In this document: piece by piece, positions 1 to 8,879 of the stretch
Layout of the letters: every line of letters starts with the position of its first letter
Numbering within the stretch: position 1 is the first letter of the stretch
NCBI GenBank assembly: GCA_029865665.1
Contig: JARXAV010000086.1
Coordinates: 1-34,581 of the forward strand
Length of the DNA stretch: 34,581 nucleotides
Reading direction: 5' to 3'
From: Flectobacillus sp.
GTDB taxonomy: Bacteria; Bacteroidota; Bacteroidia; Cytophagales; Spirosomataceae
Notes under the pieces: model-generated
The model's database searches: none
Told to the model about the DNA's origin: nothing
The model's input: only the letters and a program-made list of their open reading frames with translations
Position numbers and translations under genes: made by a program

Positions 1-531
<531 letters not shown>

Positions 532-553
532 TTAAGACTTTTATGATTGACAT

Positions 554-590
554 AAAAAAACCTGACAGTTTATCTTTGTCAGGTTTTTTT
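554..590. terminator. Bidirectional rho-independent terminator between guaB and cytochrome c
   Basis: A perfect inverted repeat runs from a seven-A tract plus CCTGACA, across a nine-base loop, to TGTCAGG plus seven T. It has a U-tract in both orientations. It lies in the 75-base gap between two convergent genes, so it can end both transcripts. Confidence 0.9.
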
Positions 591-606
591 ATACTCGATA
601 CTTTTC

Positions 607-954
607 TTATGCTTTTTTCTTTCCTTTAGCAGCAGATTTTGGTGCTAATGAATTAATCCAACCAGCTACCTTCATTGCATCATCTTTAGAGATGTTTTTC
701 ATTGGAGCCATTGGCGGATAACCAGGCCAGTTTGACGGCTTCGGATTAGCGATTAATTCAACGATTTTTTCTTTTGAATACTTCTTCTTTGCAATGTCTT
801 TGTAAGCAGGACCTACTAATTTGGTATCCGCCTTATGACACGCTAAACACGTATTTTTTTGCAAAATCGACTTGATGTCTTCTGGAATGTCTTGTGCTTG
901 CACGTTTGCTACGAAACCTGCTAATAACAACGCACTGAATAGTACTTTTTTCAT
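607..954 (-). CDS. Small periplasmic class I cytochrome c (monoheme)
   Basis: A 115-residue secreted electron carrier. Residues 1-20 form a signal peptide ending VQA-QD. The single heme site is CLACH (Cys36, Cys39, His40), followed by VGPAY, a usual feature of c551/c552-type class I cytochromes. The sixth ligand is probably Met81 or Met84 in the PPMAPM segment. The C-terminus is a lysine-rich tail (KSAAKGKKKA). Length and layout fit a diffusible periplasmic carrier. It could shuttle electrons to the oxidase encoded elsewhere in this window, but it lies about 13 kb from that cluster and nothing in the sequence proves the partnership. It stands as a single gene, convergent with guaB and well separated (187 bases) from murQ. 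Confidence 0.88.
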   Translation of the reverse strand: MKKVLFSALLLAGFVANVQAQDIPEDIKSILQKNTCLACHKADTKLVGPAYKDIAKKKYSKEKIVELIANPKPSNWPGYPPMAPMKNISKDDAMKVAGWINSLAPKSAAKGKKKA

Positions 955-1141
955 GAATGTGATTTATTTGTCTGTTTCAACAAGTGCGATAAAACACCTG
1001 TAACATAATTTGGATAATTGAGCTTGACTAACGAATACAAAGTAATAACATTATAGCAAATAATTTATCATTTCTTATCCTAATTAATCTTACTGTTTAC
1101 AAATCTATATAAATATTTTAACATGAATTGTTAATATCGTG

Positions 1142-1975
1142 TTAACGTTTTGAAGAATATGCTTCAATAGAATTACGTACATTACCGTACTGAGCCAACA
1201 ACGAGATTGCTTCTTCACGACTGATACCCAACTCTTTAATCAACATATTCTCTGCTCTTACTACTAACTTGTCATTACTCAACTGCATATCCACCATCTT
1301 ATTCCCTTTCACTCTACCCAATTGAATCATGGTAGCAGTAGAAATCATATTTAAGACCAGTTTTTGAGCCGTTCCTGCCTTCATTCGGGTACTTCCTGTT
1401 ACGAACTCTGGCCCAACAATTACCTCAATTGCATATTCGGCAGCTTGTGCTATCGGGCTTCCCGCATTGCAGGCAATTGAGCCTGTTAACAAACCCGCCT
1501 CTCTGGCTTTTTGCAAACCACCTACCACATAAGGAGTACGCCCAGAAGCCGCAATACCCACAACGGTATCGAGTTCACTAATTCCTTGAGCCTGCAAATC
1601 TAACCATGCTTGTTCCTGATTATCCTCCGCATTTTCTACTGCTTTACGAATAGCACCGTCTCCTCCAGCAATAATTCCTACGACTAAATCAAAGGGTACT
1701 CCAAACGTTGGAGGGCACTCCGACGCATCGACTACACCTAAACGACCACTTGTACCAGCACCGATATAAAATAAGCGTCCGCCTTGTTTCATTCGAACAA
1801 CAAGTTGAGCAACCAAAGCTTCAATCTGAGGAATCGCTTTTTCAACGGCTAAAGGCACACTTTTATCCTCCTGATTGATTCCTGAAAGAAGTTGTCCTAG
1901 GCTCATTTTATCCAAATCATTATAATTTGAACTTGATTCAGTCGTGAGAATATCTAAATTAATACTAGATGACAT
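1142..1975 (-). CDS. murQ: N-acetylmuramic acid 6-phosphate etherase
   Basis: MurQ cleaves the lactyl ether of MurNAc-6-phosphate to give GlcNAc-6-phosphate and D-lactate in cytosolic cell-wall recycling. The SIS sugar-isomerase fold is visible: GAGTSGRLGVVDASECPPTFG is the phosphosugar-binding core, followed by IAGGDGAIRKAVENAEDN, a GIAASGRTPYV loop and the signature GSTRMKAGTAQKLVLNM. The frame extends upstream to an ATG at 2053. I chose the ATG at 1975 (MSSSINLDILTTESS) because it gives 277 residues with a normal MurQ N-terminus, while the extra 26 residues resemble translated AT-rich leader. No MurNAc transporter or kinase gene is adjacent. Expression is probably separate from the dipeptidase, since a hairpin lies between them. 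Confidence 0.93.
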   Translation of the reverse strand: MSSSINLDILTTESSSNYNDLDKMSLGQLLSGINQEDKSVPLAVEKAIPQIEALVAQLVVRMKQGGRLFYIGAGTSGRLGVVDASECPPTFGVPFDLVVGIIAGGDGAIRKAVENAEDNQEQAWLDLQAQGISELDTVVGIAASGRTPYVVGGLQKAREAGLLTGSIACNAGSPIAQAAEYAIEVIVGPEFVTGSTRMKAGTAQKLVLNMISTATMIQLGRVKGNKMVDMQLSNDKLVVRAENMLIKELGISREEAISLLAQYGNVRNSIEAYSSKR

Positions 1976-2070
1976 GATGGTATATATTGAGTAAAAGAAT
2001 AAACTGAGCTTATTGCTAAAAGTTATTAAGTACTCCGACCTATTTGACCACATAGAGACATAGAAAACAT

Positions 2071-2104
2071 AGTTATGTAAAAAATGATAATCAATTACAT
2101 AACT
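2071..2104 (-). terminator. Probable terminator hairpin downstream of the M20 dipeptidase
   Basis: A perfect 10-bp inverted repeat AGTTATGTAA / TTACATAACT with a 14-base loop lies 52 bases after the dipeptidase stop. The minus-strand tail ATGTTTTC is only moderately U-rich and the stem is AT-rich, so efficiency is uncertain. Confidence 0.45.
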
Positions 2105-2155
2105 TACTGTTTACTAGATTACTATCTGATTCTTAAAATAAATGTTTCTGAATAC

Positions 2156-3514
2156 TTAATTCGTTTCTGAATAATATTTAAAGAATAACGGAATCGTTTC
2201 AATTCCCTTATAAAAATTAAACAAGCCGTAATGTTCATTTGGCGAGTGAATGGCATCTGAGTCAAGCCCAAAGCCCATTAAAATGGTTTTAAGTCCTAAC
2301 TCTTTTTCGAACAAGGCAACAATCGGAATACTTCCTCCTCCTCTTGTTGGAACAGGCTTTTTGCCGAAAGCTTCCTCCATCGCACGTTCTGCGGCTCTGT
2401 ATTCCTTCGAGTCAACTGGTGTTACATAAGGTTCTCCACCATGATGAGGACGTACTTTAACCGTTACACCAGCAGGAGCAATTGCTTGCAGATGCTTCGT
2501 AAATAATTCTGTAATGACTTCCGATTTTTGATTGGGTACTAAACGCATCGAGATTTTAGCAAAAGCCTTTGAAGGTAATACCGTTTTCGCACCTTCGCCA
2601 ATATAGCCACCCCAAATACCATTAGCATCCAAGGTAGGACGAATTGAAGCACGTTCTAAAGTTGTGTACCCCTTCTCTCCTACTACTTCATCAATACCTA
2701 AATCCTCTTTATAAGCATCCAGGCTAAAAGGAGTCAATGCCATGGCAGCACGCTCTTCTGGTGTTAGTTCAACAACATCGGCATAAAAGTTTGGAATCGT
2801 GATGCGGTTATCTTCGTCGTGTAAAGACGCAATCATTTTGCTTAACACATTGATCGGATTGGCAACTGCTCCGCCGTAAACGCCCGAATGTAAGTCACGA
2901 TTTGCAGCCGTAACTTCTACTTCTAGGTAACTCAACCCTCTCAAACCAACATCAATCGAAGGAATATCATTGGCGATAATTGCCGTATCCGAAATCAAGA
3001 CCACATCAGCAGCCAATTTTTCCTTGTTGGCACTTACAAAAATACCCAAATTATCAGAGCCGACTTCTTCTTCTCCCTCAATCATAAACTTAACGTTACA
3101 AGAAAGTGAGTTAGTTACCATCATCGTTTCAAAGGCTTTAATGTGCATATATACCTGCCCTTTGTCGTCGCAAGCCCCACGAGCGAAGATTTTTTCGTCT
3201 TTTACTACGGGTTCAAAAGGAGGCGAATCCCACAATTCATACGGGTCAGCTGGTTGTACGTCATAATGTCCATAAACCAATACCGTCGGAAGAGTTGGAT
3301 CAATTATTTTTTGTCCAAAAACGATTGGATGTCCAGCCGTTTCACATATTTCAGCAGAATCAGCACCTGCTTCGTTTAATTTCTGACAAATAAATTCAGC
3401 CGCTTTACGGACATCTCCCGCAAATTTACTATCAGCACTTACCGAAGGAATGCGTAATAAATCTAGTAATTCACTTAAAAAACGGTCTTTGTTCTCGTTG
3501 ATATATTGATTCAT
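2156..3514 (-). CDS. M20-family metallodipeptidase
   Basis: A 452-residue di-zinc dipeptidase of the M20 (ArgE/DapE/CNDP-like) family. The first metal ligand lies in YGHYDVQPAD (His83). The bridging aspartate lies in ARGACDDKGQ (about Asp116), and the catalytic/metal glutamates in IEGEEEVGS (about 146-150). Further conserved parts are the dimerisation-domain segment NRDLHSGVYGG and the C-terminal ligand region IHSPNEHYGL. There is no signal peptide, so the enzyme should be cytosolic and hydrolyse small peptides; the exact substrate cannot be read from sequence. Its start lies 19 bases after the stop of the zeta-like kinase gene, so the two may share a transcript. Length is normal for the family. 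Confidence 0.9.
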   Translation of the reverse strand: MNQYINENKDRFLSELLDLLRIPSVSADSKFAGDVRKAAEFICQKLNEAGADSAEICETAGHPIVFGQKIIDPTLPTVLVYGHYDVQPADPYELWDSPPFEPVVKDEKIFARGACDDKGQVYMHIKAFETMMVTNSLSCNVKFMIEGEEEVGSDNLGIFVSANKEKLAADVVLISDTAIIANDIPSIDVGLRGLSYLEVEVTAANRDLHSGVYGGAVANPINVLSKMIASLHDEDNRITIPNFYADVVELTPEERAAMALTPFSLDAYKEDLGIDEVVGEKGYTTLERASIRPTLDANGIWGGYIGEGAKTVLPSKAFAKISMRLVPNQKSEVITELFTKHLQAIAPAGVTVKVRPHHGGEPYVTPVDSKEYRAAERAMEEAFGKKPVPTRGGGSIPIVALFEKELGLKTILMGFGLDSDAIHSPNEHYGLFNFYKGIETIPLFFKYYSETN

Positions 3515-3533
3515 ATTGTTGTTGATTGATTTT

Positions 3534-4148
3534 TTATATACAAAACGCTTCTAAATATTGATTAAACCAAATTGGCTTTATTGCAGTATTATACAAGACG
3601 TTTTCTGCTAGAAGATGTACAATTAAACTCGGGGCAGACAACTTTGAGTTATCTGCAATTATTAATTCATCTAGTAAATGATAATTCTGATTTAATTGAA
3701 CAAGATTACCAATGTAATTCTTTTCGACCTCACTTGGAGTAACATAATGTCCCCCCGTTTTTACTCGCTCTGCAACCCTCTTTTGAGATAATTCTAATGA
3801 ATCTACCATTAAGAAAAACATTGTTACATGATAATCAGCATCTTTAAACTGTTTAATTATTTCCCACGGAGAAGGACTACTAAAATGCCCTTCATAAGCA
3901 AAATCAAGCTGATTATTAATTGAATGCTTGACCAATGATTCAAATTCTTGAACTGTAGCCTGAAAAGCAGCATCTCTGGCATATTTCGGAGATTTAATCT
4001 TTGATGGAAATATTGAACGTAATGTTTCAACAAAAAATTTATCTCCATCAAAAACTTTTAATTGTGCGAATGAATCGGGAAGTAGGTCTTTGGAAAGCGT
4101 TGATTTTCCAGCACCATTTGCTCCAGTTATCACAAATAGATTAGGCAT
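3534..4148 (-). CDS. Zeta-toxin-like P-loop kinase (possible toxin of a TA pair)
   Basis: A 204-residue nucleotide-binding protein. The N-terminus is a Walker A loop, GANGAGKST (residues 9-17). FDGDKFF follows (Asp34/Asp36), then AYEGHFS with Glu86, and RVAERVKTGGHYV (Arg124, Arg128, GGH 132-134). This layout matches the zeta/PezT-like family of small kinases; characterised members phosphorylate UDP-N-acetylglucosamine and block cell-wall synthesis. That activity is inferred from the family, not shown here. The gene overlaps the end of the upstream 88-residue gene by eight bases (ATGCCTAA), so translation is probably coupled. A housekeeping kinase role is also possible because many zeta-like proteins are uncharacterised. 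Confidence 0.75.
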   Translation of the reverse strand: MPNLFVITGANGAGKSTLSKDLLPDSFAQLKVFDGDKFFVETLRSIFPSKIKSPKYARDAAFQATVQEFESLVKHSINNQLDFAYEGHFSSPSPWEIIKQFKDADYHVTMFFLMVDSLELSQKRVAERVKTGGHYVTPSEVEKNYIGNLVQLNQNYHLLDELIIADNSKLSAPSLIVHLLAENVLYNTAIKPIWFNQYLEAFCI

Positions 4149-4407
4149 AAGTCAAATGATATTTTTCTCTAACTTGTTTAACCTCCTGTAAATTTAGTTC
4201 TCTTACAATGTGGTATTCAGTATAGTCTATATCAAACTCTACCACTTCAATCTTACCATCGGCATATTCCATATAAACTTGATTACTCGGCAAACTTTCT
4301 GTATCATCAATCATGAATGGAAAACCAGCCTCGTGTTTGTTTTTACGAAGCTGTAAAATTAGATGTGTAACCCGCTTATCAAAGTTATAATTCAATGTTT
4401 GTTGCAT
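4141..4407 (-). CDS. Small hypothetical protein, coupled partner of the zeta-like kinase
   Basis: An 88-residue acidic-to-neutral protein that I do not recognise. It has no signal peptide, membrane segment or obvious helix-turn-helix. A short N-terminal helix (FDKRVTHLILQLRKNK) is followed by a strand-rich middle (QVYMEYADGKIEVVEFDIDY) and a C-terminal helix (LQEVKQVREKYHL). Its stop codon lies inside the start of the zeta-like gene, the usual antitoxin-first arrangement of toxin-antitoxin operons. It does not resemble the epsilon or PezA antitoxins, so antitoxin identity rests only on position and size. The ATG at 4407 is the only start that keeps the N-terminal helix. Confidence 0.72.
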   Translation of the reverse strand: MQQTLNYNFDKRVTHLILQLRKNKHEAGFPFMIDDTESLPSNQVYMEYADGKIEVVEFDIDYTEYHIVRELNLQEVKQVREKYHLTYA

Positions 4408-4530
4408 AGCATTTTATCATTTTAAGCAATTTACAAAATATTGTAGGAACACGATTACCTAACTATTTAACATCCTTGAGACAAGCTTATTACTTGATAC
4501 TAGAAGGCTTATATTCGTCTTCATCCTACA

Positions 4531-4564
4531 AAAAAATACCTCTTGTTACTTATAACAAGAGGTA
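4531..4564 (-). terminator. Rho-independent terminator of plsY
   Basis: A perfect 12-bp stem (TACCTCTTGTTA / TAACAAGAGGTA) with a four-base loop is followed on the minus strand by six U. It lies 52 bases beyond the plsY stop. Confidence 0.9.
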
Positions 4565-4616
4565 CAAAGATACTGAATTAGTGATATTGAAAACCGAAAG
4601 GCTTTATAAACTAAGG

Positions 4617-5264
4617 CTATTCTATTACTTTTTTCTTTTTAAGATAAATTCTATTTTCTTCACCACGCATTAATCGGATGATATTTTTGCGGTGCGTAAT
4701 GACAATCATACCAAACAAGACAAATCCGAAACCAATCACTAAGCCATTTTCTTTCCCGAAAGTCTTCAATACTAATAAAATTGGAAAAGCTAATGAAGCT
4801 AAAATTGCTCCTAAAGAAACATAATGAAACGACATAAATACCACAAAGAAAATCAACATACATACCAAAGCGGCTTCTGGGTGTACAGACAATACCATCC
4901 CTAACAACGTTGCCACTCCTTTTCCTCCCTTAAAATTTGAAAATACAGGAAACACGTGACCAATAACAGCAGAGAACCCAAAGATTAGTTTAAGTGTTTG
5001 ACAATCTGACCAATCCACTAAATTCGTGTAGTAAAGAATTAGTGCTAACGAGGTGGCAATCCATCCCTTCATTGCATCAATAAATAACACTACCGTTCCC
5101 GCCTTTTTACCTAATACTCTGAACGTATTCGTTGCCCCTGCATTTCCACTTCCATGCTTACGAATGTCCATTCCGAAGTACGCTTCTCCATACCAAATTG
5201 CGGTTGGAATAGACCCCAATAAATACGCTGCAAAGCAGCAAACTATAATGATTAATGTTAGCAT
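4617..5264 (-). CDS. plsY: Acyl-phosphate:glycerol-3-phosphate acyltransferase PlsY
   Basis: PlsY transfers an acyl group from acyl-phosphate to glycerol-3-phosphate, making lysophosphatidic acid in the inner membrane. The 215-residue protein is hydrophobic with several membrane segments and carries the family motifs: LLGSIPTA (residues 16-22), HGSGNAGATN (37-46) and FKGGKGVATLLG in the middle. The C-terminal cytosolic tail is basic (THRKNIIRLMRGEENRIYLKKKK). Length is typical. It stands alone between its own terminator and a 273-base gap. The start at 5264 gives the normal short N-terminus before the first helix. Confidence 0.95.
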   Translation of the reverse strand: MLTLIIIVCCFAAYLLGSIPTAIWYGEAYFGMDIRKHGSGNAGATNTFRVLGKKAGTVVLFIDAMKGWIATSLALILYYTNLVDWSDCQTLKLIFGFSAVIGHVFPVFSNFKGGKGVATLLGMVLSVHPEAALVCMLIFFVVFMSFHYVSLGAILASLAFPILLVLKTFGKENGLVIGFGFVLFGMIVITHRKNIIRLMRGEENRIYLKKKKVIE

Positions 5265-5470
5265 AAGTAGTGAGTTGTACAGATAAATGTTTGGCTTTAT
5301 TCTTATATCATAGTGGTCATTATGAGGCTTTAATCAACAAAATAAGTAGTTTTTTAAAGTCTTTAAAACAAAAATAAGACAAAGGAAAAGCAAAACCTAT
5401 ATTACTATAAAAGTTCCTCAAATAGTACAAATGGCATATTAAAAAGGTTAAATTTTAAGCCTTTTTCAGC

Positions 5471-5514
5471 AAAAAGAAAAAGGACAATACCGTATTATTA
5501 ACGATATTGTCCTT
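5471..5514 (-). terminator. Rho-independent terminator of the DUF5686 gene
   Basis: An inverted repeat AAGGACAATA / TATTGTCCTT (5480-5489 and 5505-5514), with three further inner pairs, is followed on the minus strand by a U-rich tract (TTTTCTTTTT). It starts 23 bases past the stop of the large outer-membrane protein gene. Confidence 0.85.
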
Positions 5515-5537
5515 CGAGATTATTTCTATTTTAACTC

Positions 5538-8075
5538 TTAGAAAGAGAAATGCACCGATGCTTTAATCACAAAGGACTTTGGAGCATCTCCTTCATATTT
5601 ATGATCAAGGTAAGTCAAACGGTGAAAAGCTTGAATTCGGAATATTTTAAAAATATTATCAATTCCGTAACCAACCTCAGCATAAGGAGTATTAGCATCT
5701 AATGACGAGAATTCGTAATGTTTTTTCAAAGGAACTCCTTTTTCTTCCTCTAATCTAATCATCAAATCTTTATTCGATTGTCGTTGACTTCCAAATAAGA
5801 TATTCGCAGAAGCTATCAAACGCCATTTCAGCTGACGAATTGCAGGAATTCTATTAAACAGTAACCCTTCAAAATTATGGTTATAGCTTAGGGATACATA
5901 TTGGTCACTCACAAATTCAAAATAGCGCATTGTATTGAACGCAGCACGGTTATAGAAAAACGTTTCGTTTCCTAAATGTGGGAATAAAAGAGGTGCCGGT
6001 AAATCCGTTGGAATATAGCCTGCTTGTAAGGTATAATCCGAACGTCCAAGATTTCCTAAACGTAATGATTGAAATACTTTTGCCGTAAAACGATTGTAGT
6101 TAAAATCGCCACCTAATAGTCCTTTCATTCCTCGTTGATAAGTAAGCGTTACGACTGGTACTCGTTTAGTCCCAAGAGTAATACGCTCATTTCCATCCAT
6201 GATAAACGTTTCATTTTTAGAGAAACGAGCCTCAACTGTGAAAAATGTGTTGTCAAAATTAGAACGACGAAGTACTGCACCTAACTCATCTTTATATCTA
6301 AATGGAGCATCAAATTCTACAGGATTGAACGTCCTTGTTGTTAATGCTCCCTTAAATGAAAACCCTTTTGTTGGCTCTGTTGTAACAAAAGCTTCATTTT
6401 CTGTACGATAAAAAGCCCCTGAATAATTTCCCCAACGTGTAAAGGCATAGAATATCTTATTATCACCGATAACATCAGGCGTTAATCCAATCCGTTCCAA
6501 ATCATAGCTATGCTTGATACCTGCCACCGTCCAATGACGACGAGACAGAATATAATCTACTTCTCCAGAATATTTGATTGTTTCGTCCTTTGTTCCATAC
6601 CCAACCCAACCTTTCAAGATCCATTGCTTGCTAAATTGGGCATTCGTTCTGAAACCAGCTCTCAAACGTAATCCTTCAATTTTGTTCAATGCAATCGCAT
6701 TCAGATAAGGACCAACTTCTAATCCGCCAAAACGTTTGTAACCACTAGCAATGATTTCAGCAATTTCAACATAGGTCTTTACAATCGGTACATTTCGGAC
6801 AGTATCAATCAGTTTGGAAGCTAATAAATCTTGACCTGACATCGGTTCATGTCTAGCCTTAACCCAGAACTCTGGATCAGTTTCTTTTGAGTCTTCTGCT
6901 GTTTCAGATGGAATATCATAAAAGCTCAAGTCTTTAGGCTTATTTACCACAAAATCCTTGTTCGAAATATACATTTTCAAAAGCATACCCGCAGACCCTT
7001 TCGATACTTCGGCTAAATCGACTAAGAAACGTACCTTAGATGGCAACCATGCTCCATCCGAAGTCTGCTCTAATTCTTGGGAAATCTTGATTTTATCAAT
7101 GAAGTTGATATTCGCTTCTTTGCCTACCGTTGCATCAATTTGTACCAAGGCATAAGAAGCCGTGTCAATGTAAGCTTTCCCGACAAAAACTAAGTCTTTA
7201 TCATTCTTAGGGTCGAACTCTAGTCCGTAACAAAAATGCCCATCTACATCTACTGTATCTGCTAAATACCATTTGTAGGTACCTTTCCAGTTATCACCAA
7301 TTGGCGAGATGATGTCTTTTCCAACAAAAGGAACAAAGTTGTCATAGAAGTTATAATTGGCAAACAAGTTGCCACCTACCAATTGAGAAACAAATCCACC
7401 CTCTTTTACCCCAACGCCTTTTACGTTGTTTTTCAAAATCATCTCTTTTTTACGAGCAGGACTTTCACGGTAATAGAATTTTGAAATTGTTTCAGAAATA
7501 AACGTAGGAATAACTGCCTTTCCGTCTTCTCCTGCTAGTTTTTCAAATTTTGCAATAGCACCTTCTATTTGCTTCATTACTTTCCGTTTTTTGAATTTAT
7601 CGGAAATGTTATCCACATCTAGTTCCATTTTTGAATACGAATCGTACTCATAAGCATTCAAACGCTTACGGTCATTCTTTTCAACATTTTCTCGAACTTT
7701 ACGTAAAATCTTAAACGCAGGATTTTCGCCAGAATACACGACCACTTCATCTAACGACTTAGCCTCTCCTTGAAGTTGAAAATCAATTGCTTGCGTTTTT
7801 GCAGTTTTATCCAGTAGTTTTACACGAGTTTTGTAGCCTACAGAACTCACAAAAATGCTGTCGCCAATTACTTTAGCTTTAAGGGTAAATAACCCCTCAA
7901 AGTTTGTTTGTGTACCCACATTTAGCCCTTTAATACCCACCGTTGCAAAAGGTAAAGGGTCGCCGTTTTTGGCATCTGTCACACGCCCAGTAACAACATA
8001 CTGAGCTTGTACGGTATAAGTTACAAAAGCCAATAAAGCGATTGTGAGTACTTTAATAAAATGATTATAATTCAT
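5538..8075 (-). CDS. DUF5686 / carboxypeptidase-like regulatory domain outer-membrane protein
   Basis: An 845-residue secreted protein common in Bacteroidota, of unknown exact function. Residues 1-24 are a signal peptide (ending VQAQ). Residues about 25-110 form a carboxypeptidase-D-like regulatory beta-sandwich of the type found in SusC/TonB proteins (VVTGRVTDAKNGDPLPFATV, GTQTNFEGLFTL, SSVGYKTR). The long middle and C-terminal part match the DUF5686 layout, and the last third alternates strand-like segments and ends in VHFSF, typical of an outer-membrane beta-barrel. There is no TonB plug or SusD neighbour, so it is not a classical SusC transporter. It appears to be a single-gene unit with its own terminator. 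Function should be read as unknown envelope protein. Confidence 0.85.
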   Translation of the reverse strand: MNYNHFIKVLTIALLAFVTYTVQAQYVVTGRVTDAKNGDPLPFATVGIKGLNVGTQTNFEGLFTLKAKVIGDSIFVSSVGYKTRVKLLDKTAKTQAIDFQLQGEAKSLDEVVVYSGENPAFKILRKVRENVEKNDRKRLNAYEYDSYSKMELDVDNISDKFKKRKVMKQIEGAIAKFEKLAGEDGKAVIPTFISETISKFYYRESPARKKEMILKNNVKGVGVKEGGFVSQLVGGNLFANYNFYDNFVPFVGKDIISPIGDNWKGTYKWYLADTVDVDGHFCYGLEFDPKNDKDLVFVGKAYIDTASYALVQIDATVGKEANINFIDKIKISQELEQTSDGAWLPSKVRFLVDLAEVSKGSAGMLLKMYISNKDFVVNKPKDLSFYDIPSETAEDSKETDPEFWVKARHEPMSGQDLLASKLIDTVRNVPIVKTYVEIAEIIASGYKRFGGLEVGPYLNAIALNKIEGLRLRAGFRTNAQFSKQWILKGWVGYGTKDETIKYSGEVDYILSRRHWTVAGIKHSYDLERIGLTPDVIGDNKIFYAFTRWGNYSGAFYRTENEAFVTTEPTKGFSFKGALTTRTFNPVEFDAPFRYKDELGAVLRRSNFDNTFFTVEARFSKNETFIMDGNERITLGTKRVPVVTLTYQRGMKGLLGGDFNYNRFTAKVFQSLRLGNLGRSDYTLQAGYIPTDLPAPLLFPHLGNETFFYNRAAFNTMRYFEFVSDQYVSLSYNHNFEGLLFNRIPAIRQLKWRLIASANILFGSQRQSNKDLMIRLEEEKGVPLKKHYEFSSLDANTPYAEVGYGIDNIFKIFRIQAFHRLTYLDHKYEGDAPKSFVIKASVHFSF

Positions 8076-8122
8076 ATTTTACACAAATGAGTAGCTATCA
8101 ATACTGAAAAGCAATAAGAAGA

Positions 8123-8130
8123 CAAATGTA
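8123..8130 (-). promoter_or_regulatory. Possible -7 element of the DUF5686 gene
   Basis: The minus strand reads TACATTTG, matching the Bacteroidota -7 consensus TAnnTTTG, 48 bases upstream of the start codon. No TTG was found at the expected -33 spacing, so support is weak. Confidence 0.3.
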
Positions 8131-8233
8131 GTATTTTAACTAACAGGTTTTCATTGGGGTACAATTAATATCGGTCAAGTATATTAATCATATTCTAAAG
8201 ACATTTTTATCATTCTTTTCCCCTACTCTGTAC

Positions 8234-8806
8234 CTATCCTAGGTATGTAATTAATTTCTGAAATGCTCTACCTCTGTGAGAAATCTGACCTTTTTCCTCC
8301 ATACTCATTTCTGCAAAGGTTCTATCATAACCATTCGGAATAAAAATTGGGTCATATCCAAAACCTTCCGTTCCTTTTAGTTCTTCAATAATTGTTCCCT
8401 CTACAATTCCTTCAAACTGTGTCATTACTCCTGCTTGAATTAGGGTAATTACTGTTCTAAATTGAGCATTTCTATTTGTATTACCTTGTAATTTGGATAA
8501 TAACAAAGCCATGTTATCAGCTGAATTACGATGTTCTCCTGCATAGCGAGCAGAGTAAACCCCAGGTTCACCCGATAGTGCTTCCACTTCTAAACCTGTA
8601 TCATCTGCAAAACAATTGATTTGATAGTTATCGAAAACATATTGAGCTTTTTGAAGTGAGTTAGCTTCTAGGGTTGTACCTGTTTCGGCCAATTCTTCCT
8701 CACAGCCAATCGCTTTAAGGCTTAAAAGCTCAAAACTTACCCCTAATTGTGCTTGAATCTCTGCAACTTTATGAGCATTATTTGTTGCGAAGCATAATTT
8801 CATCAT
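8234..8806 (-). CDS. rdgB: XTP/dITP diphosphatase (HAM1/RdgB family)
   Basis: This enzyme hydrolyses non-canonical purine nucleotides (dITP, XTP) to monophosphates, keeping deaminated bases out of DNA and RNA. The 190-residue protein shows the substrate-binding FATNNAHKVAEI at the N-terminus, FADDTGLEVEAL with the catalytic aspartates, the GVYSARYAG segment, FGYDPIF and the C-terminal ISHRGRAFQKL. Length is normal. Two adjacent ATG codons (8806 and 8803) both give acceptable starts. It lies downstream of the FKBP lipoprotein genes but is separated from them by a terminator hairpin. Confidence 0.95.
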   Translation of the reverse strand: MMKLCFATNNAHKVAEIQAQLGVSFELLSLKAIGCEEELAETGTTLEANSLQKAQYVFDNYQINCFADDTGLEVEALSGEPGVYSARYAGEHRNSADNMALLLSKLQGNTNRNAQFRTVITLIQAGVMTQFEGIVEGTIIEELKGTEGFGYDPIFIPNGYDRTFAEMSMEEKGQISHRGRAFQKLITYLG

Positions 8807-8826
8807 TTGATTAAAAGTTTAAATTC

Positions 8827-8858
8827 AAAAAGCCTTCTCATTTAAGAAAAGGCTTTTT
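8827..8858 (-). terminator. Terminator between the FKBP lipoprotein genes and rdgB
   Basis: AAAAAGCCTT and AAGGCTTTTT form a 10-bp stem with an A/T-flanked base, giving a U-tract on the minus strand. It lies 21 bases after the FKBP gene stop and just before the rdgB start. Confidence 0.8.
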
Positions 8859-8879
8859 GACTAAAAAGAGTTTCGTTTT

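Noticed and set aside
1976..2053. Extended N-terminus of murQ (26 extra residues)
   Set aside because: The extension is AT-rich and lacks family similarity; the inner ATG gives the normal MurQ start and length.
4476..4673. Open frame of 65 codons on the plus strand
   Set aside because: It runs through the plsY terminator hairpin and into the 3' end of plsY, with no family features; it is a chance frame.
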